A stretch of 30,978 nucleotides of DNA, taken from the NCBI GenBank assembly GCA_964526785.1, contig CAZGMJ010000062.1, forward strand, positions 1 to 30,978, in the 5' to 3' direction. Source of the DNA: CAZGMJ01 sp964526785 (GTDB lineage: Bacteria; Planctomycetota; Phycisphaerae; Sedimentisphaerales; Anaerobacaceae). This document shows positions 16,729 through 26,131 of this stretch, piece after piece. Each line of letters opens with the position of its first letter. Position 1 is the stretch's first letter. The notes under the pieces were generated by a model. The model made no database searches and had not been told where the DNA came from. It saw nothing but the letters and a program-made list of their open reading frames with translations. A program made the position numbers and the translations under genes.

Positions 16729-18114
16729 ATGGATGCTTTGAAAGATAGTAATCGAGACATGCTGAACCGGCGGGGTTTTATCGCAACAGCGGCCACATTC
16801 GGTATCGCGTCGGGGGCCACCGATGTTCTGGGGGCCGGCAGCGATAGTAAGACCGCATCCGGTCCGATGTTGCAATGTCAGGCACCTATCGTGAATCGAG
16901 CAGATGTGCTTGTCTGCGGCGGCGGCCCGTCCGGCTGTGCGGCCGCCGTCTATGCGTCAAGGGCAGGCGCCAAGACAGTACTGCTGGAGAATCTCCCTTT
17001 TCTGGGGGGCGTGTGGACCGCTGTTGGAGTCTCGCACTATATGCAGGGACATGGCCGCGGCGGTTTCAACGCAGAACTTCACAAGCGACTGCCCATTCAT
17101 AAGGTGTTCGGCCGCAACATCTACATCCTTGAAGACATGAAGTGCACGCTCGATCGGCTCATGACCGAATCGGGCGTTACAACGCAACTGCATACGCGTG
17201 CCATTGCGGCAGCCAAGGACGGCAAACGCCTGCGAGGTGTATTCACCGCGAGCAAGTCCGGCATTGAATTTATCGAGGCCCGGGTGGTTATCGACGCTAC
17301 AGGCGACGGTGATATTGCGGCCGCTGCAGGGTGTGAATTCGAAATGGGACGCGACTTCGACGGTAGAACCCAACCCGTCACGCTCTTCGCCACAATCGGC
17401 GGCTATCGCGGTCAACCCGCCAAGAGAGGCCCTTTGCTTGAAATCCTCGCAAAGGCCGGGGTGAGGCCGAGCTATCCGAATATCACCCTGTTTCCTCAGC
17501 CCGCCCAGACGGGCGTTTTTCGCCTGATGGCGACACAATTCTATGGAATAGACGGCACTGATGCGCGCGATCTGACCCGTGCGGAAATACTGGGCCGTCG
17601 TCAGATTCAGCAGTACGTCAATGCATTCAGGAAACACGGGGGTAGTGACTGGAAGGATGTCTTTGTCATCTCAACCGGACCGGCGATTGGCGTACGTGAA
17701 TCGCGGCGGATCCGCGGCCGATATTACCTTACATGGCAGGACCTGGCGCGCGGCGCGCATTTCGAAGACGGCATTACCGAAATCACGTCTCACTCCGGCA
17801 TTCATTCGGTGGACGATCCGTACAAAGAACGGCCCAAAGGCCTGCCGCCTCGACCCAAATTTCGGGTCAAACCTTACGAAATACCTTATCGCTGCCTGTT
17901 GGCTACAGATGTCGATGGCCTGCTGCTGGCCGGACGTTGCATTTCGGGCGACCATTATGCACTCGGCAGCTATCGTCTTACCGGAAACGTGGTCCGAACG
18001 GGCGAAGCCGCCGGCCTGGCAGCTGCGATGGCGGCCAAGCAGCGCATCTGTCCGGCGGAACTGGACAGCAAGAAGCTGGTTATTCAATTGGGACAAATGC
18101 GGGGAGAAACGTGA
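16729..18114 (+). CDS. Tat-exported FAD-dependent oxidoreductase
   Basis: A 461-residue flavoprotein of the FAD-dependent oxidoreductase group typified by PF12831, common in PVC polysaccharide clusters. The signal is a twin-arginine type: MLNRRGFIATAATFGIASG, about residues 11-29. The dinucleotide-binding motif VLVCGGGPSGCAAAVYA follows near residues 60-76, then ENLPFLGGVWT. The second conserved block is ARVVIDATGDGDIAAAAG. The FAD-closing segment near the C-terminus is VDGLLLAGRCISGDHYALGSYR, then GEAAGLAAA. ATG 16729 is preferred, with AGGGG at 16718-16722 six bases ahead; a TTG one codon upstream is unlikely. It follows the isomerase-like gene by nine bases, so the two are in one operon and plausibly act on the same sugar. 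The substrate and electron acceptor cannot be inferred from sequence. Confidence 0.88.
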   Translation: MDALKDSNRDMLNRRGFIATAATFGIASGATDVLGAGSDSKTASGPMLQCQAPIVNRADVLVCGGGPSGCAAAVYASRAGAKTVLLENLPFLGGVWTAVGVSHYMQGHGRGGFNAELHKRLPIHKVFGRNIYILEDMKCTLDRLMTESGVTTQLHTRAIAAAKDGKRLRGVFTASKSGIEFIEARVVIDATGDGDIAAAAGCEFEMGRDFDGRTQPVTLFATIGGYRGQPAKRGPLLEILAKAGVRPSYPNITLFPQPAQTGVFRLMATQFYGIDGTDARDLTRAEILGRRQIQQYVNAFRKHGGSDWKDVFVISTGPAIGVRESRRIRGRYYLTWQDLARGAHFEDGITEITSHSGIHSVDDPYKERPKGLPPRPKFRVKPYEIPYRCLLATDVDGLLLAGRCISGDHYALGSYRLTGNVVRTGEAAGLAAAMAAKQRICPAELDSKKLVIQLGQMRGET

Positions 18115-18232
18115 TGCTAAGCCATGCTTCAATGTCTTGAAGAATTGCGATTCCTGCGATTTGCCGCCGTGACGCTTGTCGGCGATCAATGCAGTGCGCA
18201 AATGGCCCTGCCTGTAATGAAAGGACTCAGTT

Positions 18233-19366
18233 ATGACAAACACCATCAGAATTGTCCGCCTGCTGATCGCAATCGTCGTTGCGACTATGAGTTTGCAGGC
18301 AGCGGCAGCGGATCCGACAAACAAGGATATAGACGCCTACTTCATCGGCAACAGCCTGACGCGAAACATTCCTCTGGAAAGGCTGCAGCAACTTTTCAAG
18401 GCGAGCGGCGGCAAGTTGGATTATGGCATGCAACTTGGTGGTGGCCATCGACTGGAACAGCATCTGTCCATGCGCAATCACGGCAATAAGCCGGGCCAGG
18501 GCAAGTACAATTTGAAAGCCCCCTATGGCACCTGGGCTGACGCATTCAAAAAGTACACGTTCGACGCCGTCGTTCTTCAGCCGTATATGCGCGAATTAGA
18601 CGATCCGATACAGATTCGCAACCGTTGGCCGTATTTCACCGCCGGTACACTGCAGGCCGCCGACGGGCTAATCGACTATGCCCGTGGTCAAACCAAGCCC
18701 GGCCGGGGAAGATGGGACTACGAACACCCGAATCCCGACCATGTCGCGACCGAGCGATTCTATATCTATGCCACATGGCCCAAAGTAGAGCAAGTGCTGG
18801 AGCAGGAAGGCGAGAAGACCTACGCTGCATACTACGAGGCCACATACAAAGGCGGTGTACAGCCTTGTGCCGACTTCTATTGCCGACTTATCGATAGGCT
18901 TAACGCAAAGCAAGCCGACCTGAAAACGCCGGTCCGGTTGATTCCCGCCGGTCACGTTCTTGCCGCCCTTGATAAGAAGATACGCGCCGGCACGCTTGCG
19001 GGTATTGAAGCATTCTACGACCGAAATCAGAAGTACTACATCCAAGCCAGACGCAATAACAAGAATCCGAGTCCTTTCGATCCCGATCATTTTCAACCTG
19101 ACGCTGGTGTGTTGAACTTCTATGCTGATGGAGTGCATATGAACGATCAGCCGCACAATGGCCGGGATTCCGGCACCATCGGCTCATATGCCGCCGCACT
19201 GACAGTCTATGCCACGCTGATCGGTGAAAACCCCGTTGGTCTGACGGTAGATCCCTACGAGATGTTCGATCCCAGAGCAGACGCCGAACTGATTCGCACA
19301 CTTCAGGAGACAGTATGGGAAGTGGTGACACGCAATAGACTCACAGGAGTAAGTGTACAGAAGTAG
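18233..19366 (+). CDS. Secreted SGNH-type hydrolase
   Basis: A 377-residue exported protein with a Sec signal peptide (MTNTIRIVRLLIAIVVATMSLQAAAA). It carries the SGNH/GDSL-like pattern: YFIGNSLTRN near the mature N-terminus with the probable nucleophile Ser41, and DGVHMND near the C-terminus with Asp299 and His302. The spacing DxxH is that of the family's block V, so an esterase acting on sugar acyl groups is the likely activity. In a sulfatase and rhamnosidase cluster, deacetylation of the glycan is a reasonable guess. The middle of the protein is longer than in small GDSL esterases and has many aromatic and lysine residues that I cannot assign. AAGGA at 18221-18225 lies seven bases before the ATG. 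It follows the FAD oxidoreductase after 118 bp, which contain no gene. Confidence 0.8.
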   Translation: MTNTIRIVRLLIAIVVATMSLQAAAADPTNKDIDAYFIGNSLTRNIPLERLQQLFKASGGKLDYGMQLGGGHRLEQHLSMRNHGNKPGQGKYNLKAPYGTWADAFKKYTFDAVVLQPYMRELDDPIQIRNRWPYFTAGTLQAADGLIDYARGQTKPGRGRWDYEHPNPDHVATERFYIYATWPKVEQVLEQEGEKTYAAYYEATYKGGVQPCADFYCRLIDRLNAKQADLKTPVRLIPAGHVLAALDKKIRAGTLAGIEAFYDRNQKYYIQARRNNKNPSPFDPDHFQPDAGVLNFYADGVHMNDQPHNGRDSGTIGSYAAALTVYATLIGENPVGLTVDPYEMFDPRADAELIRTLQETVWEVVTRNRLTGVSVQK

Positions 19367-19402
19367 GCCGCCATCGTCGCGTACCCATGCAAGGAGACCA
19401 AG

Positions 19403-22400
19403 ATGAAGAGTATTCGTTTGTTTCTAATGCTGACCCTTGCCCTCTCATGCTTCCATGCGAGTTCAGTTGCTTACGGGGTGGAGGCTTACTCCTGGCAGAA
19501 GGTCTACGCCAAGGTACTGCCAACCGGTAATCTGGAGTGGGCTCCAGAGGCATTCGAGTTCGCAACAGGAAACGACATCCGCTATATCGACTACGAAAAC
19601 GGTGATGACACCGACGACGGCGAAACGAAACGCAGCGCCTGGAAACATCATCCGTGGGACAGTAACGCCACCGGCAAGGCCGCCGCCTGCGAAGGACCGA
19701 TCACCTACGTCTTCCGCCGCGGCGTGATCTACCGGGGCGGCCTGGCGGCTGATGAGTCGGGCAAGCCGAACAACCCCATCATTCTGACTGCTTCGGCCCT
19801 GGATAGAGATTCTCGCTACTATTGGGGTGATGGCGAGGCGTATCTCTTCGGCTCAACCTCGCTGCCTTCCACGTGGGTCAAGGCGACCGAAGTCAAGTAC
19901 CCCGCACGCATCCCCGACCCCGAGAAGGTATGGGCGCTTGACCTGAACAATGTAATCAAAATGAAAGAAGACAAGGAGACCGGCGGCGTTCTGCCCGCGC
20001 TGGCCAATACGGGAGCCCGGTGGGAGCGGCAGATCGCCATGCCTTTCCTTGGAATGTATCGCCGTGAAAGCGACGGCTCCAGCTATCGCCAGCACCTCGC
20101 TCGCACGCCCGACTGGCAGCCTGGAAACGACAACTTCGTCCTCGACTACTGGCACATAGTCGATCGCGGTTCCGATACGAGGGAAAAAGATGCCCAGGGG
20201 AAACCTGTGCAAGGAGGCCTGATCGATGAGGACGTTCTCAAGGGCCACCCTGAAGACTGGTTTGCCGGCGGTTACATCTGGCCTCAGTACGCTCACTTCA
20301 TGGGCACGCCCAAGCCCAAGCGCATCGAATTAACGGGGAACAGACGCGGCGTGGAGTACAAGGTTTACGATCCCGAACAGGGTGCTTTGAACATCGGCGG
20401 CATCTACGGCAGCTTCCGTCCCGGACTGCGGTACATGATTGAGAACCTGCCACAGTATCTCGACGCCGAGGAGGAATACTACTTCGACAATCAGTCCTAT
20501 CGTCTTTTCTATATCCCGCCTAAAGGGCGCAACCCAAATGAGATGGACCTCGAATTCACCACCATTCATGGTGGCATCCGGGTGCCCAGCCGGTCGAACA
20601 TCCTGATCAGCGGCCTGAACTTTCGCTACTATGACGGCCAGGGCGTGGGCATGTCGGAAGACATCGAGAACATAACCATTCGCAACTGCACCTTCGAGGA
20701 CCTGCTTGCGGATGGTTTGACCTACAGCCACAGTAACTGGCGAGGGGGCAAGTCGGGCGACTGGGCGGACGGGATCTACATCACCGATTGTCTGTTCACA
20801 AACGTTGCCAGCCTGTCACTTAACATCATATCTGACCCGCACAATAATCGACGGATTGGGCACGTCGAAGTTCTGCGCAATCGCATCCATAACAACGGCA
20901 TGCGTCATCGTGACAACGTGCAGAGTTCGGTCGAAGCGCTCCGCGTGAGTTTTCCTCGCACCGCGATCATTGCCGGCAATATCGTCGAACGCAGCTTCGG
21001 CACCGGCATCATGGCTCACGGCGGGGCAAGCGGCGCATACAAGTACCCCGACAGATCGCACACCAAGGTGGACAACTTCCCGCTTACCAGGATTCTCGTA
21101 TATCAGAACAAGACGGTCAATACCGCCCTTGGCGTGAACGACTATGGTGGGATGTCTCTGTGGCAAGGCGGGAGTATCTATTGCTTCAACAACAACATCG
21201 GAAACTCACCCGGTGTGATGCCGGGCGGCATCTCGTGGTTCAAGAGTCCGCCGACAAATCTCAGCTACCCCCTTTACCTCGACGGCGCATACAAGGTCTA
21301 TTCGTTCAACAACATCATCTGGGCCCGTTCCAACGACCTGAGCAGGGACGCGTACGCCACCAAGACTCCCGGCTACTTCATGGTATTCGGCTTCCTCAAC
21401 CACCTTGTGAACAACACTCTTTATCGCACCGGGGAGGGCGTGGGAGGTAGTGCCGGTCATCGCAATGACGTGGTCGGCAACATCTTCTCGGAAGTGGGCT
21501 ACGTGGACAAGGAGGGCAAGCCCAAAGGCAAATTCATTGCCAACGACCGCACAGGCGATCCGTCGCTGGTCGGTGGAGGTGACACCGGCGACTCCGGGCG
21601 ACGAGGCGTCCCCACACTCGCCTTCGCCAACAATATCTTCTACGGCCCGGCAGCAACCGGCCGCGTGCTCAAACCCGGCCGTTTTGGTCCAAACTCGCCC
21701 GGCGTTGAAGCGGACACTGTCCCTGCTTTGGCCAAAGCGATGCAGAGCTTTCCGATCCGCGTCGGCCAACTCGGGCGGCGAGCCGACAGCAATCCGATAC
21801 GAGGCAAAGCCGGTCCGGCGGCGATCAAGGACATCTCCGAAGTGGATTTTCGTCCGACCCAGGACTCGATGGCTATTGACAACGGAGCCCGTTATTTCAT
21901 CCCCTGGTCCTTGTACGGGACGGTCGGTGAATGGCATTTCACCGAGAACCGTGCCGATCCGAATGCTGTGATCGACTATGCGTGGTACATGTGCGAACCG
22001 CACTACCATCGTATGATGTACGAGTTCGTCCCCACGGCAGATCTGAACATCAACAACGCTACGCTCGATGACTACGTCGCATCGCCCTTTGAGGACTGGG
22101 TACGGGGGGCCGTGCGTTTCGATGGTCGCCGATACGCGTCGGTCGCGGACAAACATCTGCGTGCCGACATTGTCCTGCCGGCATATCCTCGCCAGCCTGA
22201 CGGCCAATATGGCAAACAGCGAAGCGCCCCCCCGGGGCCACTCTGGCAGGTCCCTGAACCGGTGAAGACGAACGGTGGCGATCCAGTCTTTGAGCATGAG
22301 GCCGTTTTCACCTTCCCGGGCCAGAAACGCCGCACGCTCGCCATAAGCACACATAACCTGCTCGTCGAAGCGAATTTCAAAACGGATCCCGGCCATGACA

Positions 22401-22873
22401 ACGGCACTGTCCTGGCAAAGCACGATGGCGAGTCGGGTTACCGATTAATCGTAAACACCACCGGACAAGCGGAATTTCAGATTGCTTCATCAGGAAAGAG
22501 AGCCACAGTCGCAACTCAAGGCGCAATCAACGATAGCAAATGGCATCACGTGCTGGCAGAGGTTGACCGCAAGAGCGGTCGGATGACAATCTATCTCGAC
22601 GGCAAAGAATCAAACTCGACAAAGGCTTCGTTGCCCAGTACGGCATCACTCGATAACACGTCGGACTTCCTCGTCGGAAAGGCTCATGACAATTCGATGT
22701 TTTTCAAGGGGGCGATCGACTTTATGCGTGTTTGCCAGGGGACTCTGGCGGACGCACAGACCACGATTGCCGAGCTTCACGAGTGGCAAACAAACGGCCC
22801 GTTCAAATATGATATGATAGGAAACGCGCCCAAGGGATCAAGACGCGACGCCGGTGCAATCGAACTGCGATAG
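19403..22873 (+). CDS. Secreted parallel beta-helix protein with C-terminal LamG domain
   Basis: A 1156-residue exported protein. A Sec signal covers about residues 1-25. The opening (DIRYIDYENGDDTDDGET, then TYVFRRGVIYRGG) is that of right-handed beta-helix carbohydrate-active proteins. The helix region proper spans roughly residues 390-760 with repeated short asparagine-rich rungs such as NILISGLNFRYYDG, NITIRNCTF and VYSFNNIIWA. Residues about 960-1120 form a concanavalin/LamG-like beta-sandwich (DNGTVLAKHDGESGYRLIV, WHHVLAEVDRKSG, MTIYLDGKESN), which should bind carbohydrate. The protein ends with RRDAGAIELR, a motif typical of beta-helix proteins, so the LamG module looks inserted before the natural C-terminus. 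AGGAG at 19392-19396 precedes the ATG by six bases. A lyase or glycoside hydrolase (for example a GH141-like enzyme) is possible; catalytic residues could not be identified. Confidence 0.82.
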   Translation: MKSIRLFLMLTLALSCFHASSVAYGVEAYSWQKVYAKVLPTGNLEWAPEAFEFATGNDIRYIDYENGDDTDDGETKRSAWKHHPWDSNATGKAAACEGPITYVFRRGVIYRGGLAADESGKPNNPIILTASALDRDSRYYWGDGEAYLFGSTSLPSTWVKATEVKYPARIPDPEKVWALDLNNVIKMKEDKETGGVLPALANTGARWERQIAMPFLGMYRRESDGSSYRQHLARTPDWQPGNDNFVLDYWHIVDRGSDTREKDAQGKPVQGGLIDEDVLKGHPEDWFAGGYIWPQYAHFMGTPKPKRIELTGNRRGVEYKVYDPEQGALNIGGIYGSFRPGLRYMIENLPQYLDAEEEYYFDNQSYRLFYIPPKGRNPNEMDLEFTTIHGGIRVPSRSNILISGLNFRYYDGQGVGMSEDIENITIRNCTFEDLLADGLTYSHSNWRGGKSGDWADGIYITDCLFTNVASLSLNIISDPHNNRRIGHVEVLRNRIHNNGMRHRDNVQSSVEALRVSFPRTAIIAGNIVERSFGTGIMAHGGASGAYKYPDRSHTKVDNFPLTRILVYQNKTVNTALGVNDYGGMSLWQGGSIYCFNNNIGNSPGVMPGGISWFKSPPTNLSYPLYLDGAYKVYSFNNIIWARSNDLSRDAYATKTPGYFMVFGFLNHLVNNTLYRTGEGVGGSAGHRNDVVGNIFSEVGYVDKEGKPKGKFIANDRTGDPSLVGGGDTGDSGRRGVPTLAFANNIFYGPAATGRVLKPGRFGPNSPGVEADTVPALAKAMQSFPIRVGQLGRRADSNPIRGKAGPAAIKDISEVDFRPTQDSMAIDNGARYFIPWSLYGTVGEWHFTENRADPNAVIDYAWYMCEPHYHRMMYEFVPTADLNINNATLDDYVASPFEDWVRGAVRFDGRRYASVADKHLRADIVLPAYPRQPDGQYGKQRSAPPGPLWQVPEPVKTNGGDPVFEHEAVFTFPGQKRRTLAISTHNLLVEANFKTDPGHDNGTVLAKHDGESGYRLIVNTTGQAEFQIASSGKRATVATQGAINDSKWHHVLAEVDRKSGRMTIYLDGKESNSTKASLPSTASLDNTSDFLVGKAHDNSMFFKGAIDFMRVCQGTLADAQTTIAELHEWQTNGPFKYDMIGNAPKGSRRDAGAIELR

Positions 22874-22993
22874 AGACAGAGTATAAGATTGATTGATGCC
22901 ATAGGACGTGAAATGTTTGAGTCGGACCTCAGATGGCATTGCATACATCCCATTGCTCCTGTTTCACGAGTGGCGCACAGCAAGGAGATGAAT

Positions 22994-25618
22994 ATGAGAA
23001 GAATGGTCTGGACATCCTGCGTAATCATCCTGCTGAGTACAGTTCCCAGGAGTGATGCGGCAGAGTCACAAATGTACCGCACTCAGAGTTATCAACGATT
23101 GCAGATAACCTTCACAGAAGCGATCGAGGGACATGACATAAAGCTCATGCTTGGGATTCATGATGGTGTGGCACTTCAGGCGTGGGGCGAGATTCCACAG
23201 AATCAGAAGCTCATTAAGGTTTTCGACAACGAGAAACTGTCGCTCAAAAACGGAAGGCTAACCGGCCGGTTGCGCTGCTGGATTGACCTTGACGAACATG
23301 AACACCCCTGCATATGCCTGCTCGATCTTGACGCCATGATCGACTCCGGCGGCGTCACCGGTCGTTTCGAAAGCTGCTCCAGCGTTCTGACTGACACGCT
23401 GATCTACGAAACCGATGAACTCGTCGTCGAGCCTCGTCAGGTATCTCTTTTCCACTACGGCCAGCGACTTGAGGGGAAAGTTAGCAGCCGATTCACTGCT
23501 CCGGCTCGCCCCGAGGCCGCTTCATTTACGCTCTGGACCATGCATGCGCTTAAGGGAGTCAGCAGTTGGCAGAGATATGTTACCTTCGAGGCTGCTTTTG
23601 CCGATGGCAAGAGCACAGAAGTCTATGCCAGGCCGACAAACGGAGCAAGGGCGGGTTGGAATGCCGAGATCTTAAATCACGCCCTCAGCTTTGACGGAGA
23701 GAAGTTGGCCGGCACAATCACAGCCAAGGTCGCAACGCCAGATACAGCCGGCATCGCGCCTGGCGTTTATCACTTCACGCTTGATGGGACAGCCGATAAC
23801 AACGCGTTGTTGGGAACGATTCACACTACCCTTGGCGAGGAGAAGTATCCCGCCGACCAAGCCTTCTCTGGTATCGGATACAGCCCCCTGCAAATGAGGC
23901 GAGACCCCCGAGTCTTGGAGATTACAATCGAGCGCGGAATCGAAGGAAAGAACGACTTGTGCGCCCACGTGCTTCATGAGGGCGGCAAAGCCAGAGACAC
24001 GGTTGCATTCCACCCAGGTCATCCGGAACACTGGGAGGCACGGTATACCACAGGTGATGAGCAATCCCAGCTAGATGTCACGTATCCCGAGAATACGCCA
24101 CTAACGAGCAGGAGAGACGCTCTGGATGTCACCTATATCTTCGACGCGAACGAATCCGAATACGATCCAGAAGGAACCTTCCGTTGCGTGTTCGGAAAGT
24201 ACTCTCGCGCAAGCGGCAGAATCACCGGCGTGGTCGCGGACATCGAAGCCATTGCAGATAGTGAGGCAGTCCGCAAAGACTTCGAATGGCCGTGCTGGAA
24301 CGGTCCTTTTTCCTGCTTCGCCGCTGCGCCTTCGGGACATAGACTGGTAAACAGACTGGACCAGGCTCGCCTGGTATGGAAAAGCGAACACACCTTTCCC
24401 GCTCGCTGCCAGACAACCCGGTACGGCGAGAACAACATCCGAAAGTGGATTGCCGCAGGCGGCGCGGCAAGCGGAGGCAACAGTCCAATCATTGCAGACG
24501 GACGCGTCTTCTTCAGTTATTTTCGGCCGGCTCCAGGCCCATTCAACGAAACATACGTGCAGGATGAGATCGCAGCAGGCCGCCATGTCATGCCGATCAT
24601 GTTTGCGACCAATGGCGTGGATGTCGCGCTTTGCATTGATGCGGCCACCGGACAGACCGTGTGGCGTAAGGATATTCCGGGCGGGCGGTACTTCGCAATG
24701 GATGGACGCCAGGGAAGTACCAAAGGCTGGTACACCACAAATCCGGCGGCCGCAGATGGCCGTCTCTACTTCGGAACTACGACCGACGTGGAATACTGTG
24801 TTGATGCAGCCACCGGACAGACAATCTGGAAGCGCACGCTGGGCGAAACGTCTGGACGCCTCATAGTCGGCGATGTCATGGTCCGCACAGAATCCGATCT
24901 CACCGGCTATGAGGCTTCGACCGGCCGAACACGCTGGACTATTCAAGAGGCCGGAGCTCCGTACGCATTGCCTCTCCGGTGGCTGCATGGCGAAAAGCCC
25001 TATATTATCGTCGGCAATCCGATGGGCGAAATCCGTTTGGTCGACCCGGTTGACGGGACTGTTCGCTGGAAACTGGAGGACATCGGCACAAATAACATGA
25101 CTATGAGTGCCCGCGACGAGTTTCTGTTGTGTAATGGCAAGCATGAAGACAAAAAGCCGGGAGCTCTGACATGCTTCCGCATTAACGTTGACGGCGCCAA
25201 ACGGCTTTGGACCATCACCAGCGATGTCCTCCAGTATCGACCAATGGCGGCCCCGGTCGCCATCACCGACGGTCACGCTTTTGTTCGGTCACGTGAGCCA
25301 GACGGCCTTGTTGTTGTCGAACTTTCCTCCGGCAGGATCGTCGCCCGACAGCGGTACGACCTCAGCGCCTCAGGCTATGTGGAGATCGCCGACGGCCGCG
25401 CACTGCTGCAGGTCGACGCCTCGCATGGCCCGACAGACCTGCTCTGGTACAATATCGCGAATCCTGCGGCATCTCAGCAATTGGGTGACGTTTGGCCTAC
25501 CCGCCACCAGACCACAGCCTCGTATTATCCGATTTTAATATCGCACGCCATCGCCGATGGACGCATATTCATCCGCGGCGCCCGCGGCATCTTCTGCTAT
25601 GATCTGCGGGTACCGTAA
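22994..25618 (+). CDS. Secreted PQQ-type beta-propeller repeat protein
   Basis: An 874-residue exported protein. The chosen start (22994) places AGGAG at 22983-22987 six bases away and gives a Sec signal MRRMVWTSCVIILLSTVPRS; ATGs at 22988 or 22889 would be poorer. The N-terminal half (to about residue 450) is beta-rich, contains repeated TITAKVATPDTAG-like segments and is not a family I recognise. The C-terminal half is an eight-bladed-type propeller of PQQ/BamB-like repeats, each with a tryptophan docking motif: DAATGQTVWRKD, DAATGQTIWKRT, EASTGRTRWTIQ and DPVDGTVRWKLE. Whether it binds PQQ or is only a scaffold is not evident, since no complete quinoprotein active site is visible. It lies in the operon after the beta-helix protein; a redox partner of the exported FAD enzyme or a glycan-binding scaffold are both possible. 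Confidence 0.85.
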   Translation: MRRMVWTSCVIILLSTVPRSDAAESQMYRTQSYQRLQITFTEAIEGHDIKLMLGIHDGVALQAWGEIPQNQKLIKVFDNEKLSLKNGRLTGRLRCWIDLDEHEHPCICLLDLDAMIDSGGVTGRFESCSSVLTDTLIYETDELVVEPRQVSLFHYGQRLEGKVSSRFTAPARPEAASFTLWTMHALKGVSSWQRYVTFEAAFADGKSTEVYARPTNGARAGWNAEILNHALSFDGEKLAGTITAKVATPDTAGIAPGVYHFTLDGTADNNALLGTIHTTLGEEKYPADQAFSGIGYSPLQMRRDPRVLEITIERGIEGKNDLCAHVLHEGGKARDTVAFHPGHPEHWEARYTTGDEQSQLDVTYPENTPLTSRRDALDVTYIFDANESEYDPEGTFRCVFGKYSRASGRITGVVADIEAIADSEAVRKDFEWPCWNGPFSCFAAAPSGHRLVNRLDQARLVWKSEHTFPARCQTTRYGENNIRKWIAAGGAASGGNSPIIADGRVFFSYFRPAPGPFNETYVQDEIAAGRHVMPIMFATNGVDVALCIDAATGQTVWRKDIPGGRYFAMDGRQGSTKGWYTTNPAAADGRLYFGTTTDVEYCVDAATGQTIWKRTLGETSGRLIVGDVMVRTESDLTGYEASTGRTRWTIQEAGAPYALPLRWLHGEKPYIIVGNPMGEIRLVDPVDGTVRWKLEDIGTNNMTMSARDEFLLCNGKHEDKKPGALTCFRINVDGAKRLWTITSDVLQYRPMAAPVAITDGHAFVRSREPDGLVVVELSSGRIVARQRYDLSASGYVEIADGRALLQVDASHGPTDLLWYNIANPAASQQLGDVWPTRHQTTASYYPILISHAIADGRIFIRGARGIFCYDLRVP

Positions 25619-25777
25619 GAATTCGCAGATCGATTGTGAACTAACCATTATGACGACCAACTCCAAAAGGTGGCAGGCGTCAGTTTATAAGGCGGATGCT
25701 GCACACGTAGGACGGGTAGAAAGAACATCGTTGGACTGACGCGGCTCGGTACGAGTTAGAAAAGCAAGAGAGGTGCC

Positions 25778-25885
25778 ATGAGCATGAGAACCATCACCCG
25801 CAGGGACTTCCTAAACGTGGAGTTTCCAGCCTCTCGCGTATCAGCCCAAGGAAATGCTTGTCATCTGCCAAATAAATTGGGATGA
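25778..25885 (+). pseudogene. Relic of a Tat-signal gene 5' end, or a tiny leader ORF
   Basis: A 35-codon frame begins MSMRTITRRDFLN, the classic opening of a twin-arginine signal in this phylum, and has AGAGG at 25769-25773 four bases before the ATG. After TRRDFLN the sequence no longer encodes the expected hydrophobic stretch (it reads VEFPASRVSAQGNACHL), and the frame stops at 25883-25885. The simplest reading is the surviving 5' end of a deleted gene of the same exported class as its neighbours. A translated leader peptide is the alternative. Confidence 0.55.
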
Positions 25886-26009
25886 TTGTATCTAAATCAG
25901 TGCCCAACTACTCCGGGACGATGCAAGGGAGCAAAAGACCTGTTCACTTCATTGCATGCGTCATCGCGGTCGAGGGGTATGCTCGACTGGGCGGCCCTTG
26001 AGGGTTCAG

Positions 26010-26131
26010 CGCTCTTTCCACACCGAGAGCGAACAATCACGGCTTGAAACCCATGGCATAGCCGGTTCGGGCTTCGCCCTCCGCCTCTGGCGGATACCCT
26101 CATCCATGGGTGCAAGTCCGTAGGATTACGG
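26010..26131 (+). ncRNA. Candidate structured RNA element upstream of the fusion gene
   Basis: Five perfect stems lie within 122 bases. They are cgctct/agagcg (26010-26015 with 26026-26031), then an outer stem acccatgg/ccatgggt (26049-26056 with 26104-26111). That outer stem encloses gggc/gccc (26069-26072 with 26076-26079) and ccgcc/ggcgg (26081-26085 with 26089-26093). Last comes ccgta/tacgg (26118-26122 with 26127-26131). The middle three make a closed multi-branch junction. It ends 40 bases before the fusion gene's ATG, so it could be a leader RNA, or a mobile palindromic repeat. It matches no riboswitch class I recognise. Confidence 0.4.

Noticed and set aside
26109..26120. Cobalamin-riboswitch-like phrase ggtgcaagtccg
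   Set aside because: Only this short phrase matches. The B12 box and other conserved core elements are missing, and the downstream gene has no link to cobalamin.
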